Source: a candidate division BRC1 bacterium ADurb.Bin183
GTDB lineage: Bacteria > Sumerlaeota > Sumerlaeia > MWCT01
NCBI GenBank assembly: GCA_002070185.1
Contig: MWCT01000007.1
Span: 92,625 to 156,624 of the forward strand
Length of the DNA: 64,000 nt
Direction of reading: 5' to 3'
The notes beneath the pieces were generated by a model. The model had not been told where the DNA came from. It searched no databases and was given only the letters and a program-made list of their open reading frames with translations. Positions within the stretch are counted from its first letter, which is position 1; the number at the start of each line of letters is the position of its first letter. Of the stretch, positions 17,853-25,636 are shown in pieces. The position numbers and the translations under genes were made by a program.

Positions 17853-20800
17853 TTATTTCCCGCAGCATTTCTTGAATTTTTTGCCGCTTCCGCATGGGCA
17901 GAGGTCGTTAGGTCCCACTTTGGGACCCTGCCTGCGGAAGGGCTGATGACTGACCCTTTGTTCTTGTTGAACAGGTCCGTCAGAAGAGGTTCTTTCTGGC
18001 TGAACGGCTGCTATCTGCGCCGTTGAAAAGGCTTCGGTTTCTTCCTTGCGATAAATCATCTGCCGGGAATTTTTCTGTTCATCCGCCACTATCTGAACAA
18101 GAAAGAAATGTTTCAGGATTTCCTTGCGGATAGCGCTCATCATATCCTGAAATAAAAGAGTTGCCTCGCGCTGATATTCCACGAGCGGGTCCCGCTGGGC
18201 ATAGGAACGCAGGTGAATGCCCTCCCGAAGTTCATCAATCGCCAGCAGGTGATCCTGCCAGTCCGTATCAATAATGCGAAGCATGATGTATTGCGTTAAG
18301 GGTATAATTTCCGCTCCAACAGCCGCCACCTTTGCTTCATAGAATTCCTTGACCAGCTCCATGAGCCGAACAAGGAGGTCATCGAATTTTGTAACCTCAC
18401 TCAGATCCAGATTATTTGTGTTCAAATTGGGAATGGAACGACGCAACCATTCAACAAATCCGTTTATGTCCCAGTCCGAGGGGTCTTTGTCTGGGTCGCC
18501 GTATGTGTGACGAAATTCATCTTCGATGGCTTCGCCGGCAAGGTCGAGGAAAATATTTCGAAGATCGTTCGGCTCGCCCATGAGAATTTCGCGCCGAAGT
18601 CCATAAATGGCGACGCGTTGCTTGTTCATGACATTGTCATATTCGAGTGTGTGTTTTCGCCGCTCAAAGTTGATGGCTTCTATTTTTTGCTGAGCCTTTT
18701 CCACGAATTTATTCAACCGCTTGTGCTGAAGCTCCTCACCCTCCTTCATGCCCGCGCCAAACCAGTCTAAAATACCCGCCATTCGGTCTGAGCCAAAAAG
18801 CCTCAGCAGGTCATCCTCGAAACTGATAAAGAATTGAGATGCGCCCGGGTCGCCCTGACGCCCGGAGCGCCCGCGCAACTGGCGGTCAATGCGCCGCGCC
18901 TCGTGCCGTTCTGTGCCGATTATCTGCAAACCGCATTCGCACTCAAGCGCGCATTGCTCGTGTTTGCTGCGGTGATTGACGCCGCGGCAAAGGTCAACTT
19001 CTTCGCACGTATCATTGCAATTGATGCAGCATCGCGCACACTTGACCACGCCGGCGCCGAGTTTGATGTCCGTGCCGCGTCCCGCCATATTGGTGGCGAT
19101 GGTGATAGTTCCAGGTTTCCCCGCATCGCGAACTATTTCCGCCTCATGAGCGTGGTTTTTTGCGTTTAAGACATTATGAGAAAGCCCCGCGCGTTTCAAC
19201 ATGCGGGAGAGCAGTTCGGAAACTTCAACAGAAACCGTACCAACAAGAACGGGCAATCCTTTTTTATGCAAATCCTGAATTTCTTCAACAAGGGCGTTGT
19301 ATTTTTCACGCTTGGTTCGGAAGAGCCGATCGGCATAATCAACGCGGCGGACGGGTTTATTCGTCGGAATTACCACCACGTCCATGCCGTAGGTGTGGGC
19401 AAATTCCTGCGCCTCTGTCTCCGCCGTGCCGGTCATGCCGGCTAGCTTTTTATACATACGGAAATAATTCTGGAGCGTTATAGTGGCAAGGGTTTGCGTC
19501 TCTTTTTCTATCTGGACATTTTCCTTTGCCTCAACAGCCTGATGCAAACCGTCCGACCAACGCCGCCCCGGCATAAGCCTTCCTGTGAATTCATCCACAA
19601 TGATGACTTTATTATCTTGAACAATATAATCCACATCTTTTTCAAAAATCATATACGCCCGCAACAACTGGGAGATGTTGTGAATCTCCTCCGTGCGGAT
19701 TTCATGTAAGCGGCGGATTTCCTCTTTCTTTTTTTCCTTATCCTGAGGGCTTAAATCAACTTGAGCCTCAATGCGCGCAATATCGTCCACAAGATCTGGA
19801 ATCAAAAACTGATCCGGGTTTTCGGGGGAGAGCGCCTGCCGCCCTTTTTCTGTCAGGTCAATGTTATGTCCCTTTTCATCAACAACAAAAAAAAGTTCGG
19901 CTTCCAACTCCGGCACGCGCTTATCGCGCATAAAGTCCATCTCTGTGCGCTCAACAAGCCGCACCCAGCGTCCCTCTTGCAGATATTTTTGAAGACGTTT
20001 ATTTCGCGGCGCGCCTTTTTTTGCTCGAAGGAGAAGAATGCCAATTTCTGGATCATCCGGGTTTTCATTAATTTTTTTTTCCGCCTCAGAAAGCAGACTA
20101 TTCATGAGGTAGGTTTGTTTCTGCACCAATTTTTCCACCGGCGCGCGCACATGTTCGTAACGATGTGTGGAACGGTCAACCGGACCCGAGATGATAAGCG
20201 GCGTCCGAGCCTCGTCAATCAAAACGCTGTCCACCTCGTCCACAATGGCGTAATGATGCCCGCGTTGAACCAGATATATTTTGTTGATTGCCATATTATC
20301 GCGCAGATAATCAAAGCCGAATTCATTATTTGTTCCGTATGTGATATCGCAGGCATATTGTTCGCGCCTAACATCCGGCTCCATGTCGGTCAGAATGCAG
20401 CCGACTGTCATGCCGAGCGATTCAAAAATGGGACGCATCCACTCCGAGTCGCGTCTGGCAAGGTAGTCGTTGACTGTCACAAGATGAGCGCCTTTTCCTT
20501 CGAGCGCGTTCAAATAGAGGGGCATAATGGCGACGAGCGTTTTGCCTTCGCCGGTTGCCATCTCGGAGATTTTGCCCTGATGAAGCGCAATGGCGCCCGC
20601 CAGCTGAACATCAAAGGGAACCATGTCCCATGTGATTTCATTTCCTGCAGCTATCCATTTGCTTTGCCGCTCTTTGTGGCGGCGGCAGACCTCCTTAACG
20701 GCTGCATAAGCCTCTGGCAAAAAATCATCCGGTGTTTCGCCCTCTGATAATCGCCTGCGAAAATCCGCTGTTTTTTGTTTCAAATCCTCATCCGAAATAT

Positions 20801-20912
20801 CGCGGAGATTTGCGAACTCTTCATTAATTAAACCGACAATCGGCATCAACTTTTTCATATCGCGGGCTTGTTTATTCCCGCCGAAGATTTTCTGGAAAAT
20901 GGCTTTAAACAT
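17853..20912 (-). CDS. secA: SecA preprotein translocase ATPase
   Basis: A 1019-residue motor of the Sec translocon. Walker A is MATGEGKT, the DEAD-type box is VDEVDSVLIDEA, and later helicase motifs include MAGRGTDIKLG and RIDRQLRGRSGRQGD. The C-terminus ends with the zinc-binding SEC-C motif (CPCGSGKKFKKCC) that contacts SecB or ribosomes. The usual bacterial SecA has ~840-900 residues. The excess comes from a segment at ~245-400 inside the preprotein-binding region and from a Cys-rich insert at residues 625-660. The ATG lies 5 nt after AGGAGA and inside the 3' end of ogt (8-nt overlap), so translation is probably coupled. It is last in the amrS-ogt-secA run. Confidence 0.97.
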   Translation of the reverse strand: MFKAIFQKIFGGNKQARDMKKLMPIVGLINEEFANLRDISDEDLKQKTADFRRRLSEGETPDDFLPEAYAAVKEVCRRHKERQSKWIAAGNEITWDMVPFDVQLAGAIALHQGKISEMATGEGKTLVAIMPLYLNALEGKGAHLVTVNDYLARRDSEWMRPIFESLGMTVGCILTDMEPDVRREQYACDITYGTNNEFGFDYLRDNMAINKIYLVQRGHHYAIVDEVDSVLIDEARTPLIISGPVDRSTHRYEHVRAPVEKLVQKQTYLMNSLLSEAEKKINENPDDPEIGILLLRAKKGAPRNKRLQKYLQEGRWVRLVERTEMDFMRDKRVPELEAELFFVVDEKGHNIDLTEKGRQALSPENPDQFLIPDLVDDIARIEAQVDLSPQDKEKKKEEIRRLHEIRTEEIHNISQLLRAYMIFEKDVDYIVQDNKVIIVDEFTGRLMPGRRWSDGLHQAVEAKENVQIEKETQTLATITLQNYFRMYKKLAGMTGTAETEAQEFAHTYGMDVVVIPTNKPVRRVDYADRLFRTKREKYNALVEEIQDLHKKGLPVLVGTVSVEVSELLSRMLKRAGLSHNVLNAKNHAHEAEIVRDAGKPGTITIATNMAGRGTDIKLGAGVVKCARCCINCNDTCEEVDLCRGVNHRSKHEQCALECECGLQIIGTERHEARRIDRQLRGRSGRQGDPGASQFFISFEDDLLRLFGSDRMAGILDWFGAGMKEGEELQHKRLNKFVEKAQQKIEAINFERRKHTLEYDNVMNKQRVAIYGLRREILMGEPNDLRNIFLDLAGEAIEDEFRHTYGDPDKDPSDWDINGFVEWLRRSIPNLNTNNLDLSEVTKFDDLLVRLMELVKEFYEAKVAAVGAEIIPLTQYIMLRIIDTDWQDHLLAIDELREGIHLRSYAQRDPLVEYQREATLLFQDMMSAIRKEILKHFFLVQIVADEQKNSRQMIYRKEETEAFSTAQIAAVQPERTSSDGPVQQEQRVSHQPFRRQGPKVGPNDLCPCGSGKKFKKCCGK
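18933..19040 (-). other. Cys-rich insert within SecA
   Basis: Residues 625-660 hold nine Cys and two His between the GRGTDIKLG motif and the IIGTERHEARR motif of the second nucleotide-binding fold, where model SecA proteins have a short Gly-rich loop. The spacing (KCxRCCxxC, TC, LC, two His, QC, ECEC) suggests a metal-binding knuckle. Confidence 0.75.
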
Positions 20913-21435
20913 GTTCTCTCCTGTTGAATTTGCGTTCCAAATCGAGCAAACGGCGCTTCCATTCTAAACCGGCGCTAAAACCGCCAAGAGAGCCGTCTGC
21001 GCGCACCACCCGATGACAGGGGATGATGATAGGCAGCGGATTTCGCCCCAACGCCCCGCCCACAGCTCTGGCGCTTCCCGCCCGCCGCATCGCTTCGGCA
21101 ATCCAGCCATAGGAACGCGTTTCGCCATAGGGGATTCTCTGCGCTGTTTCCCAGACAGCCATCTCAAAATTTGTCGCGCCCTCAAGGTCGAGCGGCAACG
21201 AAAAGTCTTTGACCCTGCCCTCAAAATACCCATTAAGGGCATCCCAATAGGGGCGCGCCTCTGTTGGGTGGGCGTCGAAATTCAGCGTATCCAGCCGCCG
21301 TTTCTCCGACTCAAGCGCCCTGCGCGCCGCGTCTTGCGTCCTTTGCGGAAAACACAATTGCGCCAATCCCCGCTCGGAAAAAACAATTCCCAGCCATCCA
21401 AAACTGATTCGACTTGTTGCCGTGTAATATGTCAT
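20905..21435 (-). CDS. ogt: Methylated-DNA-protein-cysteine methyltransferase
   Basis: A suicide DNA repair protein that moves the alkyl group from O6-alkylguanine to its own Cys. The active-site motif is IIPCHRVVRADG, and the helix-turn-helix segment (PYGETRSYGWIAEAMRRAGSARAVGGALGRNP, given in parts) is conserved, including the Arg finger region. The ATG at 21435 (MTYYTATSRISFG, 176 residues) matches the usual family start better than a GTG 24 nt upstream. A typical size for Ogt/MGMT without the Ada N-terminal domain. Its 3' end overlaps the secA start by 8 nt, an unusual pairing of DNA repair with protein export that may only reflect genome compaction. Confidence 0.93.
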   Translation of the reverse strand: MTYYTATSRISFGWLGIVFSERGLAQLCFPQRTQDAARRALESEKRRLDTLNFDAHPTEARPYWDALNGYFEGRVKDFSLPLDLEGATNFEMAVWETAQRIPYGETRSYGWIAEAMRRAGSARAVGGALGRNPLPIIIPCHRVVRADGSLGGFSAGLEWKRRLLDLERKFNRREHV

Positions 21436-21488
21436 ATTCACATCTTTCAAAATAGTCACTAATGACGAAGGGGTTGCTCGGTCAAGGT

Positions 21489-22499
21489 CTAATCATAACG
21501 GATAACGCCGCTTTTCCGTCGAAGCGGAATAGCGGTATAGCAATGGGCGCACTGGTTATCAATGAGCTTGTCCATTTTTACGCCGTCCTTTTTCCGCACA
21601 ATAAGAGGCGCCTTGCATTGGGGGCAATAGGTTATCTTCCCTTCCCGCTCATCCATATTGCTCAAATAAACAAACGGTAAAATGCGCCGCGCCAATTCCT
21701 GAAAATAATACATCCGCAATGGCTCCGTCGCGGGATTTTTATATTGGAAGGCTGGCTCATATCTAATCAGATGCAGCGGCGGCGGCGCAGGCTGCATCTG
21801 CCCCAGCCATCGGCAGAATTGCTCAAACTCCGCCTCGTTGTCGTTATGTCCCTCGATAATAAGCGCCGAAACCTCCAGATGGCTTTTGATATTCAGCGAA
21901 ACAATATTCCTGAAAATCTCGTCCTTGTATCCGCCTGTCACATGTTGATAAAAAGAATCATTGAACCCTTTGACATCCACAATAAAAGCATCCGCCGCCT
22001 TGATTAGATCAAAAAGCGCCGCCTCAGAAATAAATCCATTGGTAGCAATGACCGCAGGCAGCCCCGCCCGACGCAAATGCCGCGCAGCATCCAGAATGTA
22101 TTCGATATAAACCGTCGGTTCGTTCACGCCGAAAGCCACGCCCGCCACGCCTTGAGCCTGAGCCAGATTGACTAACTCCTTCGGCGGGACAAGACGCGCG
22201 CGCGCCCCGCTTTGCGAAACCCGCCAAGTATTGCAAAAAGGGCAGTGAATATTGCAACCCATTGAGCCGATTAAAAGAAATTTGGAGCCCGGATAAAAAT
22301 GATAAAGAGGCAGCGACTCGATGGGGATGATTTCCTCAACGCTGACCCGACCGTATGTCATCGAATAAAGTTTGCCATTGCGGTTCAGGCGCACGCCGCA
22401 CTGCCCATGCCGCGACGGGCTGATGGGGCAAAGGCAAGGGCATAACGAGCACTGAACGCTCCCCTCGCTTAGCGATTCAAAATATAGCGCCTCTTTCAT
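21489..22499 (-). CDS. amrS: AmmeMemoRadiSam system radical SAM enzyme
   Basis: A 336-residue protein matching the AmrS type. The N-terminal Cys-rich part (CSLCPCLCPISPSRHGQCGVR) is followed by YGRVSVEEIIPIESLPLYHFYPGS (in parts). The radical SAM cluster motif C82-x3-C86-x2-C89 sits in GCNIHCPFCNTW. The C-terminus carries two CxxC pairs (CPQCKAPLI, CAHCYTAIPL), probably a zinc site. The protein resembles pyruvate formate-lyase activating enzymes but belongs to the system that normally includes MEMO and AMMECR1 proteins. Neither partner is in this window, so they may be elsewhere or fused elsewhere. The substrate of the system is not established to my knowledge. First gene of the amrS-ogt-secA run. 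Confidence 0.9.
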   Translation of the reverse strand: MKEALYFESLSEGSVQCSLCPCLCPISPSRHGQCGVRLNRNGKLYSMTYGRVSVEEIIPIESLPLYHFYPGSKFLLIGSMGCNIHCPFCNTWRVSQSGARARLVPPKELVNLAQAQGVAGVAFGVNEPTVYIEYILDAARHLRRAGLPAVIATNGFISEAALFDLIKAADAFIVDVKGFNDSFYQHVTGGYKDEIFRNIVSLNIKSHLEVSALIIEGHNDNEAEFEQFCRWLGQMQPAPPPLHLIRYEPAFQYKNPATEPLRMYYFQELARRILPFVYLSNMDEREGKITYCPQCKAPLIVRKKDGVKMDKLIDNQCAHCYTAIPLRRKSGVIRYD

Positions 22500-22606
22500 T
22501 TCTCATTCCTCACAAACACAATTGACCCTGCTCCACTCCGAGTTCTGTTTGCAACAAATTTAAGACAGTGGAATTATGTTTATGACTAAAAAAAGTTGCC
22601 CTTTTT

Positions 22607-22620
22607 TTTGAACGTTCAAA
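22607..22620. promoter_or_regulatory. Perfect 14-bp palindrome in the divergent amrS/phosphatase promoter region
   Basis: TTTGAACGTTCAAA, flanked on both sides by T-runs, about 77 nt upstream of the phosphatase ATG and 108 nt upstream of amrS. A candidate operator shared by the divergent genes; the binding protein is unknown. Confidence 0.45.
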
Positions 22621-22638
22621 TTTTTTTGAAATTTTTCT

Positions 22639-22666
22639 TTGCGTTACCCCATCATTAATGTATATA
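22639..22666 (+). promoter_or_regulatory. Possible promoter of the alkaline phosphatase gene
   Basis: TTGCGT (22639-22644), 16-bp spacer, TATATA (22661-22666), in an AT-rich tract. A strong GAGGAGG ribosome site follows just before the ATG at 22697. Confidence 0.4.
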
Positions 22667-22696
22667 TAAAATAAATAATTTTCGAGGAGGTTTTTT

Positions 22697-23881
22697 ATGA
22701 AAAAATTTCTTGTTTGGGGTTTGGGTATTTATCTTTTGCTTTCTCTAACATTGGTTGCGCCTGCGCAAAATTATGGAAATCAACCAAAGGAAGGAACGGG
22801 TTTTGATGCTTCTTTTTATCAGCCGCCTGCTGATAAGTCGCCGCTGCCTCTTTCTAAACAAACCAAAGTCAAAAATATTATTTTCATGATAGGCGATGGT
22901 ATGAGCTTTGCCCATGTGGATTCAGCCCGCATCAAGGCAATGGGCGCTGATGGACGTCTATATATGGAACGCATGCCTGTGACGGGTCTGGTTAAAACGC
23001 ATTCCGCCAATGCCCTCGTCACCGATTCCGCCGCTGGTGGCACGGCGCTTGCCACCGGATTTAAAACGAAAAACGGCACAATCGGTCTTGCGGCGGATGG
23101 GTCTAAAGTTGAATCCACGCTTGAACTGGCGCAGAAAAAAGGCAAATCCACAGGTCTTGTGGCGACTTCAACCATTTCTCATGCGACGCCCGCCTCATTC
23201 AGCGCCCACACAAAATCCCGCAACTCTGAAGAGGAAATTGCCGTCCAACTGGCAAACTCTGATATAAACGTACTCTTTGGCGGCGGCAAGCATTTCTTTA
23301 TTCCCAAGTCCGCAGAAAAAAGCAAAAGGAAAGATGAAATCAATCCCCTTGAAATCGCAATTGCCAATGGCTACAAGTTCGTGGAAACTAAAAAGGATTT
23401 CATTGAGGTTCAAGGAAATAAAATCCTTGGACTCTTCCAGATGAGCTCCTTAAAAACAACCGGCGACGAACCGACCCTTTCCGAGTTGACAACAAAGACA
23501 ATCGAGCTATTGAAAGGCAACAAGGATGGATTTTTTATGATGGTGGAGGGAAGCCAGATTGATTGGGGCGCGCATGAAAATAATCCCGATTATATGATTC
23601 GTCAGACGCTTCTTTTTGATATGGCAATCAAGGCGGCTCTCGATTTCGCCGCAAAGGACGGCGAGACGCTTGTGATTGTGACAGCGGACCACGAAACCGG
23701 CGGACTTGCCATCAAATCGGGTAACCTGGACGGCTCAGGTCTGGAACTCGTCTGGGGCAGCAAGGGTCATAGCGCCCTGCAAGTCCCCGTTTATGCCTTT
23801 GGTCCGCGCGCTGAGATGTTCATGGGCGTTCAGGATAACACAGATGTCGCCAACAAGGTGAAGACAATTCTAAATGAATGA
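22697..23881 (+). CDS. Secreted alkaline phosphatase (PhoA superfamily)
   Basis: A 394-residue phosphomonoesterase exported by a Sec signal (ends around LTLVAPAQ). The metal-binding start IIFMIGDGMSF is clear. The nucleophile loop VTDSAAGGTALATG puts the phosphorylated Ser at residue 111, SHATPASFSAH is conserved, and VTADHETGGL and GHSALQVPVYAFGP supply the C-terminal zinc His residues. Shorter than E. coli PhoA (~470) and more like the compact B. subtilis type. It would release phosphate from organic esters outside the inner membrane. The following carboxypeptidase gene, 45 nt away, is also exported, hinting at a nutrient-scavenging pair. No Pho-box was identified. Confidence 0.95.
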   Translation: MKKFLVWGLGIYLLLSLTLVAPAQNYGNQPKEGTGFDASFYQPPADKSPLPLSKQTKVKNIIFMIGDGMSFAHVDSARIKAMGADGRLYMERMPVTGLVKTHSANALVTDSAAGGTALATGFKTKNGTIGLAADGSKVESTLELAQKKGKSTGLVATSTISHATPASFSAHTKSRNSEEEIAVQLANSDINVLFGGGKHFFIPKSAEKSKRKDEINPLEIAIANGYKFVETKKDFIEVQGNKILGLFQMSSLKTTGDEPTLSELTTKTIELLKGNKDGFFMMVEGSQIDWGAHENNPDYMIRQTLLFDMAIKAALDFAAKDGETLVIVTADHETGGLAIKSGNLDGSGLELVWGSKGHSALQVPVYAFGPRAEMFMGVQDNTDVANKVKTILNE

Positions 23882-23926
23882 ACACTTCGCCTCGCAAATC
23901 TTTCATCTTAGTTTGATGCCAATTTG

Positions 23927-25231
23927 ATGAAGCGCTTAATTATCATCGTCATTGCGCTTTTAAATGTATATTCTTTTTCCATGGCGGATGAGACGGTCGG
24001 CGCGTTCGATGAGCGCGCCGAGATTCCCATTAATCGAAAAATCAGAAATAAACATCCGCAAAAAATCACAAAAACACTCGATGGCATAACTTTTTTTTCG
24101 GATTATGATAATGGCAGCCTCGCGGACGTTGTCGCTATTAGCCAGAATGTGTTTTCATGCGCCATTTATTCGGAGACCGGCGTTTCGGGCGAGGCGCAAT
24201 ATTGGTTCCGCTTTCAGATGTTCGGCGTGGCTGGACAAACCATTACCTTGAATATCAATCATGCAAAAAATCCCAGACCAGTCATCAGTTTTGACGGTGT
24301 CTCGTGGCGACGCATGACAGCCGCCGAGGCGCCAAATACCGCCTCTGTAGTTTTTACTTTCGACCCCGAGCAGGACTTTGCCGAAATCGCCTTCTTTTTT
24401 CCCGCAGGGCTTGAGGAGATATATCAAAAAACTTCCGCTCTCGTGCGGCGGCATGATTATGTCACGAGCGAAATCATCGGACTCTCGGAACAAAAACGCC
24501 AGTTGTGGATGGTGAGCGCAACCAATCCGTCCGCGCCTGATTCCATGAAACATCGCGTCTGGGTTCATTCCCGAGTTCATGCGGGAGAGGCGACCGCCAC
24601 TCATGTGATGTTGGGTTTTTTGGAACAAATCACAGAGGACTCTCCGCTGGGGGAGCGCCTTCGCCAGTTTTGCATCTTTAATGTTGTGCCGGTTGTCAAT
24701 GTGGACGGTGTTTATCTGGGGCATACAAGATGGGACTCGTTGGGGCGGGATATCGAGCGGGGCTGGTGTCCGCCTGTTGTCATACCGGAAACGCTGGCGC
24801 TCAAAAACCAAGTGGATCCCTTCATGGCTGGCTCAAATCCAATTGAGGTTGCTTTGAATCTTCACTCCACCGTTGGTTCTTTTAAGGACACATTTTTTTT
24901 CAAACATACCGGCGCATCTGTTACGCCCGCATTTGAGGCGATTCAGCAGAGATTCATTGACGCCTTTGATAATGCCACGCCTCTTTTTGATAGCCTCAGC
25001 GCACAAACATGCGCCCTTGCGAAATGCCGTTTCATCGAATCATATTTCTGGAACAACTGGGGAGAAAATGTTATGGCGATGACGCACGAAGGGCACTTTT
25101 TCCGACGCATCACAGATAATGAATGGATAACCGACGACGATTATCGGGCGCTGGGACGCGCCATGGCAGCCTGCCTTGTGGAATATTTCGAGTTGCCGCA
25201 ATACGCCCCGCAATTATGGATGTTGAATTAA
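23927..25231 (+). CDS. Secreted M14-family zinc carboxypeptidase
   Basis: A 434-residue protein starting at the ATG at 23927 (a TTG lies directly before it). A signal peptide (MKRLIIIVIALLNVYSFSMA) leads into a beta-sandwich resembling the N-terminal domain of cytosolic-carboxypeptidase-like enzymes (AQYWFRFQMFGVAGQTITLNI, in parts; ISFDGVSWRRM). The M14 catalytic domain follows. The first zinc ligands are in VHSRVHAGEAT (HxxE), the substrate region is VNVDGVYLGHTR, the third ligand is in ALNLHST, and the general base Glu is likely in MTHEGHFFRR. In tubulin-type relatives this domain removes C-terminal Glu; here the substrate is unknown and the protein is exported. Its stop codon overlaps the end of the convergent esterase remnant. 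Confidence 0.9.
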   Translation: MKRLIIIVIALLNVYSFSMADETVGAFDERAEIPINRKIRNKHPQKITKTLDGITFFSDYDNGSLADVVAISQNVFSCAIYSETGVSGEAQYWFRFQMFGVAGQTITLNINHAKNPRPVISFDGVSWRRMTAAEAPNTASVVFTFDPEQDFAEIAFFFPAGLEEIYQKTSALVRRHDYVTSEIIGLSEQKRQLWMVSATNPSAPDSMKHRVWVHSRVHAGEATATHVMLGFLEQITEDSPLGERLRQFCIFNVVPVVNVDGVYLGHTRWDSLGRDIERGWCPPVVIPETLALKNQVDPFMAGSNPIEVALNLHSTVGSFKDTFFFKHTGASVTPAFEAIQQRFIDAFDNATPLFDSLSAQTCALAKCRFIESYFWNNWGENVMAMTHEGHFFRRITDNEWITDDDYRALGRAMAACLVEYFELPQYAPQLWMLN

Positions 25232-25530
25232 TTGCCGAAGAGGAAAAGAAGCGGTTTTTCAAGACGCGTACGCCACGCCTTTTCATTATGCTCTGCGCCT
25301 TCATCTTCATAATGCATCAAGTCATTATCGTCCTTATATCCGCTCTTCATCAAGAGCTCCGCCATGGCGCGTGTTTGCGGCGCGCAGTCTTGCGATTTGC
25401 CCGCCGTTCCGCTATCCAAATATAGCCGAATCGGTTGTTTTCCCTTTTCTCGAACGAGGTCAAGCAAATCGTTGCCCTTTGCGTCTTTATCCATCCCAAA
25501 TGCCGTCGAAAGGCAAGCCGCCGCCTGCCG
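25228..25530 (-). pseudogene. C-terminal remnant of a putative esterase (alpha/beta hydrolase)
   Basis: About 100 minus-strand codons read as the end of an IroE/Fes-type esterase: AACLSTAFGMD, then PIRLYLDSGT, TRAMAELLMKSGY, then GAEHNEKAWRTRL with the catalytic-type His, and PLLFLFGN before the stop at 25228-25230. The residues upstream (beyond 25530) lose the family pattern and run into the AT-rich leader of the next gene, so the N-terminal half with the Ser nucleophile is missing. The open frame continues to 25983, but that part is only antisense to the isomerase gene. This is best read as a truncated gene left between the convergent carboxypeptidase and the isomerase. Confidence 0.7.
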
Positions 25531-25636
25531 CGTTTTTTTTGATGTCAAATCGAATATTATTATCTGGAAATTCTTGATTTTTTTTCCGCTTATAGTTTGG
25601 AATAAAGTTAATTCGATGCCAAGAAAGGAACAAATC

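Noticed and set aside
19761..20747. Long plus-strand frame (328 codons) across the secA gene
   Set aside because: It is antisense to secA, shows no family pattern and owes its length to the codon bias of the opposite strand.
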